DNA from: Ruminococcus flavefaciens
GTDB lineage: Bacteria; Bacillota_A; Clostridia; Oscillospirales; Ruminococcaceae
Direction: 5' to 3'
Length of the DNA stretch: 10,349 bases
Assembly (NCBI GenBank): GCA_004556875.1
Contig: SFFP01000049.1
Span: 1-10,349, forward strand
The notes under the pieces were generated by a model. The model made no database searches and was not told the DNA's origin. It worked only from the letters and a program-made list of their open reading frames with translations. How positions within the stretch are numbered: the first letter of the stretch is position 1; each line of letters begins with the position of its first letter. Positions 1 to 5,768 of this stretch are shown one piece after another. The translations under genes were made by a program, and so were the position numbers.

Positions 1-400
1 TCTTTTTCATTTTTTCCACCTTTACAGCCGTGAACATGGATACCGCAAAGATGATACCCCATATCACTCCGCCTATCCAGCCAAGATACTTCACCAGCGG
101 CAGCGGTGACAATACCATTATAAGGTACTCTGCGGTAAGAAGCCTCGCCATTTTGTTGAATTCCTTCACATCATTGTTTTTGATCTCGTTTTTCATAGTT
201 TCAACATCTCCTTTAACTAATTCGTCAAGAGATATATTGAAAAGCATTCCGAGGATAAGCAAACTATGGATATCGGGATAGCTCTTGTCATTCTCCCAGT
301 TTGAAATAGTCTGGCGGCTGACATAAGCTTTTTCAGCGAGCTGTTCCTGTGACCATTTTAATCTTGTCCTGTGTTTTTTGATCTGATTTCCGATCTCCAT
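1..400 (-). CDS. XRE-family helix-turn-helix regulator with membrane tail (partial, 3' end beyond window)
   Basis: The gene reads leftward from an ATG at 400-398 and is still open at base 2, so only its first 133 codons are visible. An ideal ribosome site (GGAGGA at 403-408) sits just upstream of the ATG and fixes the start. Residues about 5-61 form an XRE/Cro-type helix-turn-helix: SQEQLAEKAYVSRQTISNWE at 18-36 matches the two DNA-reading helices, and ISLDELVKGD follows as in many Firmicutes members. After a charged linker, residues about 92-127 are hydrophobic and could form one or two membrane segments, ending in the basic stretch KVEKMKK. Regulators with this layout (N-terminal XRE domain, C-terminal membrane helices) are known in Firmicutes; their signals are mostly unknown. 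The gene has its own promoter upstream. The helix-turn-helix call is firm; membrane attachment is likely; target genes are unknown. Confidence 0.9.
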   Translation of the reverse strand, partial: MEIGNQIKKHRTRLKWSQEQLAEKAYVSRQTISNWENDKSYPDIHSLLILGMLFNISLDELVKGDVETMKNEIKNNDVKEFNKMARLLTAEYLIMVLSPLPLVKYLGWIGGVIWGIIFAVSMFTAVKVEKMKK

Positions 401-436
401 ATTTTCCTCCTCGAAGTTTTTCTCTTGACTGACTCC

Positions 437-465
437 AGTATATCAGCCATAGAAAAATTTTGCTA
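437..465 (-). promoter_or_regulatory. Putative extended -10 promoter for the XRE gene
   Basis: Read on the minus strand, TGATATACT (445-437) is an extended -10 element (TGn plus TATACT). The -35 region 17 bp upstream (465-460, TAGCAA) matches the consensus at only three of six bases, which is usual where an extended -10 is present. The start codon at 400 would lie about 30 nt downstream of the predicted transcript start. This is pattern matching only. Confidence 0.5.
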
Positions 466-527
466 CCAATCTGTTTTTACAACTGTGAAAAATCTGAAAA
501 ATGACGTTTACATCTGCGTCAAGATCC

Positions 528-547
528 ATGTAAAAGCGCTTTTACAT
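528..547. promoter_or_regulatory. Perfect 20-bp palindrome, candidate operator
   Basis: ATGTAAAAGCGCTTTTACAT is an exact inverted repeat with no spacer. It lies in the 189-bp gap (401-589) between the end of the rhodanese-TtcA gene and the XRE gene, about 95 bp upstream of the predicted XRE -10. A further TTTACAT at 507-513 repeats the right arm (541-547) 34 bp away. Neither strand has a U-tract after the palindrome, so it is not a standard terminator; a binding site for a dimeric regulator fits better. The rest of the gap holds only the XRE promoter and ribosome site. Confidence 0.45.
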
Positions 548-589
548 AACGAAATACAGGCAAATCCCGACAATTAAAATTCAGAGCCG

Positions 590-1723
590 TCAGTCCTTGC
601 TCTCATCGTATCTGTCAAGAAACCTGTGGACTCCATCGTTGTCCTTATATGCTATGACCGTATTCACGTTTACATTTTCAACGCTTCGGAAGATATTCTT
701 CTCAACCTGAGGGTTCACTTTTTTAAGCTCGGCAATGAGATTTTTTATCTCAAGTCTCTTTGACACCGAGCGGCTGTCGGGAGCACAGGTGGTGCAGGTA
801 TCAGTGAACTTGCAGGCACACTGTATAAAGTGCAGGTCATTGTAGTCACGCCAGTGCTTTATCTCGGCTTCCCTCACAAGATAAAGAGGACGTATCAGCT
901 CCATGCCCTCGAAATTGGTACTGTGGAGCTTTGGCATCATGGTCTGTACCTGTCCGCCGTAGAGCATTCCCATGAGGATAGTCTCGATAACGTCATCGAA
1001 ATGATGTCCGAGAGCTATCTTGTTGCAGCCGAGAGCCTTTGCGTGGCTGTAGAGGTATCCGCGGCGCATACGTGCGCAGATATAGCAGGGATTTTTCTCG
1101 ATATTGTAGACTGAGTCAAAGATATCCGACTCAAAAATATGCACAGGTATGGACATAGAACGTGCATTTTCCTCAATAACGCGGCGGTTTTCGGGACTGT
1201 AGCCGGGGTCCATAACGAGAAATACAAGCTCAAATGGGAACTTATCGTGCTTTTTAAGCTCCTGAAACAGCTTTGCCATGAGCATTGAGTCCTTGCCGCC
1301 CGAAATACAGACGGCTATCTTGTCATTTGGCTTTACAAGCTCATACTCGTTTATCGCCTTTGTGAATTTGCACCATATGGACTTCTTGAACTTTTTCCTC
1401 AGGCTCAGCTCTACAGCCTCTGTCACCTGTCTGTTCTCCATTTTCACTCTCAGCCAGTCCACATAGCCGCCCTCAAGGTTATAGGCTTCAAAGCCCTTTT
1501 CGCAAAGCTCGTCGGCTATATCCCTGCTGATAATACCGCTTCGGCAGCATATCACAAGCTTTTTCCCCTTAGGAAGCTCCGCCGAGAGGACTTCATCCTG
1601 CGGTATATTCACAGCTCCGTCGATATGACCGTACTCAAATGCAGAGCTGTCGCGTATATCTATTATCTCATACTCCGATTTTACGAGCTTTTCAAGCTCA
1701 TCGGCAGTAATGCCCTTGTTCAT
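590..1723 (-). CDS. Rhodanese-TtcA fusion, predicted tRNA sulfurtransferase
   Basis: This 377-residue protein joins two sulfur-handling domains. Residues about 4-92 are a rhodanese domain with active-site loop CRSGIIS, so Cys60 would carry a persulfide. Residues about 110-345 match the TtcA family of PP-loop ATPases, which make 2-thiocytidine at position 32 of tRNA: the ATP loop SGGKDS is at 141-146, the pair Cys213/Cys216 lies in CYICARMRRGYLY, GHHFDDVIET is at 239-248, and a Cys-rich segment (Cys302, 304, 310, 313) lies near the end. In E. coli TtcA the CxxC pair and one later Cys hold an iron-sulfur cluster. The start is ATG at 1723 with ribosome site GAGGTG, which overlaps the stop of the kinase gene; the gap is 9 bp, so the two are probably co-transcribed. 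Family TtcA usually lacks a rhodanese domain and is about 250-310 residues. The PP-loop sulfurtransferase call is firm; exact tRNA position is inferred. Confidence 0.88.
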   Translation of the reverse strand: MNKGITADELEKLVKSEYEIIDIRDSSAFEYGHIDGAVNIPQDEVLSAELPKGKKLVICCRSGIISRDIADELCEKGFEAYNLEGGYVDWLRVKMENRQVTEAVELSLRKKFKKSIWCKFTKAINEYELVKPNDKIAVCISGGKDSMLMAKLFQELKKHDKFPFELVFLVMDPGYSPENRRVIEENARSMSIPVHIFESDIFDSVYNIEKNPCYICARMRRGYLYSHAKALGCNKIALGHHFDDVIETILMGMLYGGQVQTMMPKLHSTNFEGMELIRPLYLVREAEIKHWRDYNDLHFIQCACKFTDTCTTCAPDSRSVSKRLEIKNLIAELKKVNPQVEKNIFRSVENVNVNTVIAYKDNDGVHRFLDRYDESKD

Positions 1724-1732
1724 TGAAACACC

Positions 1733-3403
1733 TCATTGTTTTTTCTCAATAGGCAGCTCTACTGTAAAAACAGTGCCCTTGCCTGCTTCGCTCTCGACTC
1801 TGACAGTACCGTTGTGATACATAACGCCGTGCTTGACGATAGAGAGTCCGAGACCTGTGCCCTTTATTTTGCGTGAACGGCTCTTGTTAACGCGGTAAAA
1901 CCGCTCAAAAATACGTCCTATATGCTGCTGTGGGATACCCATTCCCGTATCGCTGACGGTTATGATAGCTCTCTGAGGGATATGTGATATCTTTACATCA
2001 AGCTTTCCGCCGCTGACATTGTACTTTATTGCGTTGTCGCAGAGATTATACAGCACCTCGCTGAGTATTGTGCGGCTTCCCATGAGAGACACCTTTTCGC
2101 CTGTAAGTCCCATAGTTACGCCCTTTTCCTCGGCACTGAGCTTCAATCGCTCAAGGACTTCCTCTGCAAGGCTGTAAAGCTCAACGCTCTCATTCTCACG
2201 GGGAGCAGAGTCCTCATCAAGCTTTGAAAGTGAAACTATATCGCTTATGAGAGCTATCAGCCTTTCGGCTTCACTGCGTATATTTCCGCCGAACTGCGGT
2301 ACGTCCTCCTGCTTTACCATGCCGTTTGCAAGCATATCCGATATGCCGTAGATAGTTGTCAGCGGAGTTTTCAGCTCATGTGAGACATTTGACGTAAACT
2401 CGCGGCGCATAGTTTCAAGCTCCTGCTTTTCGGTAACGTCCATGATGAAAACCACAAGTCCGCAGACCATGTCTATGCTGTTTGCAGGACTGGCGATGAC
2501 TTCCCTCTGACCGCCGCCTGTACGCAGGATACACTCCGAACGCCTTCCGCCGAGAGCGTTCATGAGACATCTTCGGAAATCCTCTGAATTGTTAAGGGCG
2601 TAAATGCTCTGTCCTACGTTGAAAGCTCCTGCTCCGAGAAGCTTTTTCGCACTTGTATTACAGCTTAGCACGGCAAGCTTAGGGTCAGTGATGATAAATC
2701 CCTCGCTCATTGACTCTGTCATAAGTCCGAACTGTTCACGGCTCTGCTGTAATTCATCCATCTGACGGCTTACCTTGATATTCTGGGAACTCAGCTTTTC
2801 AAGCAGGGGCGAAAGCTCCTTATAGCTCTTTTTCGTATCGGGGTGAGCAAGGTCTATATTGTTGATAGGCTTTATGATATTGCGCGATACCCTCGTTGCC
2901 GCAAGTGCGGAAAATACAACTACTGCCGCAAGAATGAGGAGCATTGGATTTATTACCCTGAGAAGCTGTGCTTCAAGAGACATATGTACGTCGGAAACTC
3001 TTATAACAGTGCCGTCATTGAGCCTTACTGCGTAGTTTACGGTTTTTTGCATAATTGTCTTGGAATAGCGTGACGAGCTTCCCTCGCCCTTTACAAAGGC
3101 TTCGGATATCTCCTTTCGGTCGGAGTGGTTTTCAAGCTCTTCGGGTTCTTCCTCAGTGTCGAATAACACCTGTCCCCTGTTGTTTATCCATGTAACGCGG
3201 ATATTGTCGCCAAAAGCAGCGTTTTCAAGATAGGCTCCGCCTAAGCTTTCAACGGCTTCCGAGATGATATGTGCATCTGTTTTGACTGACGCTTCGGCAG
3301 TAGTTACCGATTTATCGTACATAAGAGCGGTAGCGAGTATCATTGCGGCTATGACCGATACTGCGCATATTGTCATTATACCAATGAATATTTTCTTAGT
3401 CAA
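1733..3403 (-). CDS. PhoR-like membrane sensor histidine kinase
   Basis: The kinase is 556 residues from the TTG at 3403-3401. Transmembrane helices at about 3-27 and 150-170 enclose an extracytoplasmic sensor region of about 120 residues. A short degenerate HAMP-like linker (near IIKPINN, 176-182) and a PAS domain (about 222-325) follow. The dimerisation domain carries the phosphate-accepting His342 in FTSNVSHELKTPLTT. The ATPase domain has an N box (NLCDNAIKYN, 453-462), DTGMGIP (485-491), IFERFYRV (498-505) and GTGLGLS (515-521), so all catalytic motifs are intact. The TTG is preferred because AGGTGA (3417-3412) lies 8 nt upstream and the first helix then begins at once; starts at TTG 3430 or GTG 3415 are possible but have poorer ribosome sites. 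It overlaps the regulator gene by 8 nt, typical of translational coupling of a cognate pair. The architecture is that of PhoR/WalK kinases, but no pst or pho gene is nearby, so the signal is unknown. Confidence 0.92.
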   Translation of the reverse strand: MTKKIFIGIMTICAVSVIAAMILATALMYDKSVTTAEASVKTDAHIISEAVESLGGAYLENAAFGDNIRVTWINNRGQVLFDTEEEPEELENHSDRKEISEAFVKGEGSSSRYSKTIMQKTVNYAVRLNDGTVIRVSDVHMSLEAQLLRVINPMLLILAAVVVFSALAATRVSRNIIKPINNIDLAHPDTKKSYKELSPLLEKLSSQNIKVSRQMDELQQSREQFGLMTESMSEGFIITDPKLAVLSCNTSAKKLLGAGAFNVGQSIYALNNSEDFRRCLMNALGGRRSECILRTGGGQREVIASPANSIDMVCGLVVFIMDVTEKQELETMRREFTSNVSHELKTPLTTIYGISDMLANGMVKQEDVPQFGGNIRSEAERLIALISDIVSLSKLDEDSAPRENESVELYSLAEEVLERLKLSAEEKGVTMGLTGEKVSLMGSRTILSEVLYNLCDNAIKYNVSGGKLDVKISHIPQRAIITVSDTGMGIPQQHIGRIFERFYRVNKSRSRKIKGTGLGLSIVKHGVMYHNGTVRVESEAGKGTVFTVELPIEKKQ

Positions 3404-4073
3404 TGATATCGTCACCTGCCTTATAGCCAACGCCGCGGATAGTCTGTATCAGCTCGCCGCAGCCGCCAAGCTTCTGTCTGAGAGTCCTTATATGTACGTC
3501 AACGGTACGGCTCTCGCCTGCAAAATCATATCCCCAGACCTCTCTGAGCAGTTCATCTCTCGAATATACCGTACCCTTGTGTTTCAGAAGTGTCATAAGC
3601 AGGTCGTACTCTTTAAGCGTAAGAGCAACCTTTCCGCCGTCTGCAAATACCTCATGCTTTGTGGGATAGACGCAGAGACTGCCTATGGCTATTTTTTCGG
3701 CTGTATCCTCGGAAGTACGCCTCAGAAGCGCCTTTACCCTTGAAATAAGCTCCAACGTGCCGAAAGGCTTTGCAACATAGTCGTCAGCACCACTGTCCAG
3801 CCCCTCTACCTTGTCAAGCTCAGAGGATTTTGCTGTAAGCATGATAACAGGAAGCTTCCGCGTTTCGGGAGCGCTTCTCAGCTTTTTCAGCACTGTGAGA
3901 CCGTCCTCCTCAGGGAGCATACGGTCAAGGAGAAGAAGCTCGGGCATTTCATCGGAGATAGCTTCTATAAGCTCCGACGGTGTCTCAAAGCCTTTTGCTT
4001 TGAGTCCTGAGCTTTCAAGCGCATATATCACGAAATTTCTTATTCCTTCTTCATCTTCAAGCATATATATCAT
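3396..4073 (-). CDS. OmpR/PhoB-family response regulator
   Basis: The regulator is 225 residues and complete. The receiver domain (about 1-118) has the acidic pair Glu6/Asp7, phospho-acceptor Asp50 in LLLLDRMLPEEDG, Thr80 in MLTAK and Lys102 in AKPF. The winged-helix DNA-binding domain (about 128-220) has LTLKEYDLL, SRDELLREVWG, RTVDVHIRTLRQKL and TIRGVGYK, as in PhoB/OmpR proteins. The ATG at 4073 is chosen because AGGAAG (4087-4082) lies 8 nt upstream and the protein then begins MIYMLEDEEG, a normal receiver start; the frame is open further upstream to a TTG at 4184, but that extension is basic, unlike any receiver domain, and has no ribosome site. The neighbouring kinase overlaps the 3' end and is the obvious partner. 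The leader of about 170 nt may carry regulation (see the repeats at 4093-4109 and 4192-4207). Target genes are not known from the window; the divergent proline operon is one candidate. Confidence 0.94.
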   Translation of the reverse strand: MIYMLEDEEGIRNFVIYALESSGLKAKGFETPSELIEAISDEMPELLLLDRMLPEEDGLTVLKKLRSAPETRKLPVIMLTAKSSELDKVEGLDSGADDYVAKPFGTLELISRVKALLRRTSEDTAEKIAIGSLCVYPTKHEVFADGGKVALTLKEYDLLMTLLKHKGTVYSRDELLREVWGYDFAGESRTVDVHIRTLRQKLGGCGELIQTIRGVGYKAGDDIID

Positions 4074-4092
4074 ATCTATCACTTCCTGTTTT

Positions 4093-4109
4093 GCAGCGTG
4101 ACGCTGCAC
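4093..4109. repeat. Palindromic motif, copy next to response-regulator ribosome site
   Basis: GCAGCGTGACGCTGC (4093-4107) is a perfect inverted repeat of 7-bp arms around one base. In the leftward mRNA it could fold as a 5-bp stem with a 5-nt loop that ends 5 nt before the AGGAAG ribosome site of the regulator gene. Its core CAGCGTGACGCTGCAC (4094-4109) recurs 98 bp away with one mismatch. It may be a DNA operator or an RNA hairpin; the sequence does not decide between them. Confidence 0.5.
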
Positions 4110-4143
4110 CCTTGCTCCGCGTACGGATTTGTTTTTATGGCTG

Positions 4144-4149
4144 ATTATA
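4144..4149 (-). promoter_or_regulatory. Possible internal -10 hexamer in the regulator leader (weak)
   Basis: On the minus strand 4149-4144 reads TATAAT, a perfect -10 hexamer, but no good -35 lies 16-18 bp upstream (GCGCAG at 18 bp is poor). A second start site giving a short leader of about 65 nt is possible; the promoter at 4252-4280 is much better. Confidence 0.2.
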
Positions 4150-4191
4150 GCTGCGAGAGACAGCAAACTGCGCCATACTCTCAACGCGAGA

Positions 4192-4207
4192 CAGCGTGAC
4201 TCTGCAC
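4192..4207. repeat. Second, degenerate copy of the palindromic motif
   Basis: CAGCGTGACTCTGCAC matches the copy at 4094-4109 in 15 of 16 positions in the same orientation. The single change breaks the symmetry of the inverted repeat. It lies about 37 nt downstream of the predicted transcript start of the leftward operon, so both copies are in the leader. Confidence 0.5.
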
Positions 4208-4251
4208 ACTAACTACTTACTACTCCCTACACAACCGCGTCTGATAATATA

Positions 4252-4280
4252 ATTATACGTCTGTTTTAGGAAAAATTCAA
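4252..4280 (-). promoter_or_regulatory. Sigma-A-type promoter for the regulator-kinase-TtcA operon
   Basis: On the minus strand TTGAAT (4280-4275) and TATAAT (4257-4252) are separated by exactly 17 bp. The -10 is perfect and the -35 has four of six consensus bases. Transcription would start near 4245, giving a leader of about 170 nt before the regulator ATG at 4073. Confidence 0.7.
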
Positions 4281-4334
4281 CCCCCTGTTAAAAACATCTG
4301 AAAATACGCGGAAATGCGCCATAAAATTTTTGTG

Positions 4335-4380
4335 TATTTTTTAAAAAATAGTTGAATTTCTCAGCCGATTGTGTTATACT
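4335..4380 (+). promoter_or_regulatory. Promoter of the proline operon with AT-rich upstream element
   Basis: TTGAAT (4352-4357) and TATACT (4375-4380) are 17 bp apart, and TGT just before the -10 makes it an extended -10. Immediately upstream is the perfect AT palindrome TATTTTTTAAAAAATA (4335-4350), which resembles an UP element for the RNA polymerase alpha subunit. Transcription would start near 4387, about 70 nt before the first ATG. It faces away from the promoter at 4252-4280, 71 bp away, which has the same -35 and spacer. Confidence 0.7.
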
Positions 4381-4458
4381 GTAATGTGCAGACTTTTGCA
4401 TACTTATAAAATTCCGCTTTTAAGATATACATTATTAATGCGGAGGATCGGAGATATT

Positions 4459-4800
4459 ATGAACTTCACAAATATGCTTACAGCTTTAGCACAGATATCA
4501 GACGTTGAAAATCCCACGATTTTCCCGTTTCCTTTTCCTATGCATCTTGCTCTTGCTATAATTTCTGTTATATTCTTCGGCTACAGATTTGCCGTACAGA
4601 AAAAGCCTTTCCAGCTTATTTTCGCAATAGCTGTTCCGCTTTCTCTCCTTGTATGGCTTGGCAATAACAAGACTCTTTTCTACGGACTCGGCATAGCTGA
4701 GCTTATCCTCATCGCTGCAGCTATATTCACTTCTATTTTCATCAAACCAAAGGCTGCCGAGGAAAAAACTGATACAGATACAAAAAACAAGGAGGACTGA
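4459..4800 (+). CDS. Small membrane protein of unknown function, first gene of the proline operon
   Basis: I do not recognise this 113-residue protein. It has three hydrophobic segments, at about 28-45, 51-67 and 74-95, and a polar, highly charged C-terminal tail of about 18 residues (from KPKAAEEK) that probably faces the cytoplasm. The start is the ATG at 4459 with GGAG at 4450-4453 and a second GGAGG at 4442-4446; the upstream open frame to a TTG at 4369 runs through the promoter -10 and is rejected. The N-terminal region before the first helix contains FPFPFP (22-27), an aromatic-proline run. It is followed 3 bp later by the dehydrogenase gene, whose ribosome site lies inside its last codons, so the two are translationally linked. 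Nothing in it suggests a transporter, enzyme or toxin signature, and its role beside proBA is unknown. Confidence 0.8.
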   Translation: MNFTNMLTALAQISDVENPTIFPFPFPMHLALAIISVIFFGYRFAVQKKPFQLIFAIAVPLSLLVWLGNNKTLFYGLGIAELILIAAAIFTSIFIKPKAAEEKTDTDTKNKED

Positions 4801-4803
4801 GCC

Positions 4804-5754
4804 TTGAAAATAGCAGTCCTTGACTGGTATACAGTCAATATCAGCGGAGATATCCCCACCTCTCAGCTTGAAGAGCTTGGCGATGTAAGGATCATCCCTC
4901 TTACTCCACCTGAGGAAACTGCCGCTAATATCGGAGATGCAGACATCGTTCTATGCAATAAGGTCCTCATCACAAAAGAGGTAATGGACGCTTGTCCGAA
5001 CATAAAATACGTAGGACTTTTCGCAACAGGCTTCAATAACGTGGATATCGAATATGCCGCGGAAAAAGGCATCGTTGTCTGCAATGCAGGTCAGTATTCA
5101 ACTGATGCCGTTGCTCAGCAGACCTTCGCTTACATACTCGACCGCTACAGCCGCATCAGAGACTATGATATCGCTGTAAAAAACGGCGAATGGGAGCGCT
5201 CTCCTGCCTTTTCTTACTTCCCTGTGCCAACAGACGAGCTTGCAGGAAAGACTCTTTCCATCGTAGGCTATGGCTCTATCGGACGCAAGGTAGCTGAGAT
5301 AGGCTCTGCCTTCGGCATGAATATAGTCGTAAGCACAAGGACTCAGCCAAAGGACTGTCCCTATGAGGTCACAGACCTTTATACAGCCGCAGAAAAGGCT
5401 GATATACTCACATTCCACTGTCCACTTACCGACAAGACAGCAGGTATCGTAAACAGCGAGCTTATTTCCCATATGAAGCCGTCGGCAATGCTCATAAATA
5501 CCTCTCGCGGCGGCGTTGTCAATGAAGCCGACCTTGCAGAGGCATTGAACAGCGGAAAGATCTCCGCCGCTTATGTGGACGTACTTGTGAAAGAGCCGAT
5601 GTCTCCCGATACTCCGCTTAAAGGCGCTAAAAACTGCATCATAACTCCCCACACTGCATGGGCACCTCTCGAAACGAGAAAGCGCCTTGTGGACATAGTT
5701 TGCAGCAATATAAGAGCGTGGCTCGGCGGTACTCCGCAGAATAAAGTCAACTAA
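4804..5754 (+). CDS. NAD-dependent D-2-hydroxyacid dehydrogenase (glycerate dehydrogenase-like)
   Basis: The 316-residue enzyme has the normal length of the D-isomer specific 2-hydroxyacid dehydrogenases, which interconvert 2-oxoacids and D-2-hydroxyacids with NAD(H). The substrate domain has NIKYVGLFATGFNNVD (66-81) and the family's STDAVAQQTFA (99-109). The nucleotide fold has GYGSIG (155-160). The catalytic residues are all present: Arg235 in NTSRGG, Glu264 in DVLVKEP and His283 in TPHTAW. It resembles glycerate/hydroxypyruvate reductases more than D-lactate dehydrogenase or SerA, and there is no C-terminal ACT domain as in many SerA proteins; the substrate is therefore uncertain. Translation starts at TTG 4804, 8 nt after GGAGG (4790-4794), with no better start nearby. 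It sits 14 bp before proB, inside the proline operon, although no step of that pathway needs such an enzyme. Confidence 0.9.
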   Translation: MKIAVLDWYTVNISGDIPTSQLEELGDVRIIPLTPPEETAANIGDADIVLCNKVLITKEVMDACPNIKYVGLFATGFNNVDIEYAAEKGIVVCNAGQYSTDAVAQQTFAYILDRYSRIRDYDIAVKNGEWERSPAFSYFPVPTDELAGKTLSIVGYGSIGRKVAEIGSAFGMNIVVSTRTQPKDCPYEVTDLYTAAEKADILTFHCPLTDKTAGIVNSELISHMKPSAMLINTSRGGVVNEADLAEALNSGKISAAYVDVLVKEPMSPDTPLKGAKNCIITPHTAWAPLETRKRLVDIVCSNIRAWLGGTPQNKVN

Positions 5755-5768
5755 AGGAAGCTGATCCT

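Noticed and set aside
528..547. Palindrome as a rho-independent terminator of the TtcA operon
   Set aside because: No U-tract follows it on the minus strand, the stem is AU-rich and it has no natural loop.
3404..3430. Kinase starts at TTG 3430 or GTG 3415
   Set aside because: Ribosome sites are weaker than AGGTGA before TTG 3403, and the extra residues delay the first membrane helix. They cannot be fully excluded.
3264..3743. 159-residue open frame on the plus strand
   Set aside because: It lies opposite the kinase/regulator junction, both of which show complete family motifs; it has no ribosome site and no recognisable domain.
4074..4184. N-terminal extension of the response regulator to a TTG at 4184
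   Set aside because: The added 37 residues are basic and unlike a receiver domain, there is no ribosome site at the TTG, and a good one precedes the ATG at 4073.
4381..4458. T-box or other riboswitch before the proline operon
   Set aside because: The leader is only about 70 nt, with no T-box consensus, specifier stem or terminator/antiterminator pair.
5098..5652. 184-residue open frame on the minus strand
   Set aside because: It is antisense to the dehydrogenase, which has intact catalytic residues, and it has no family signature.
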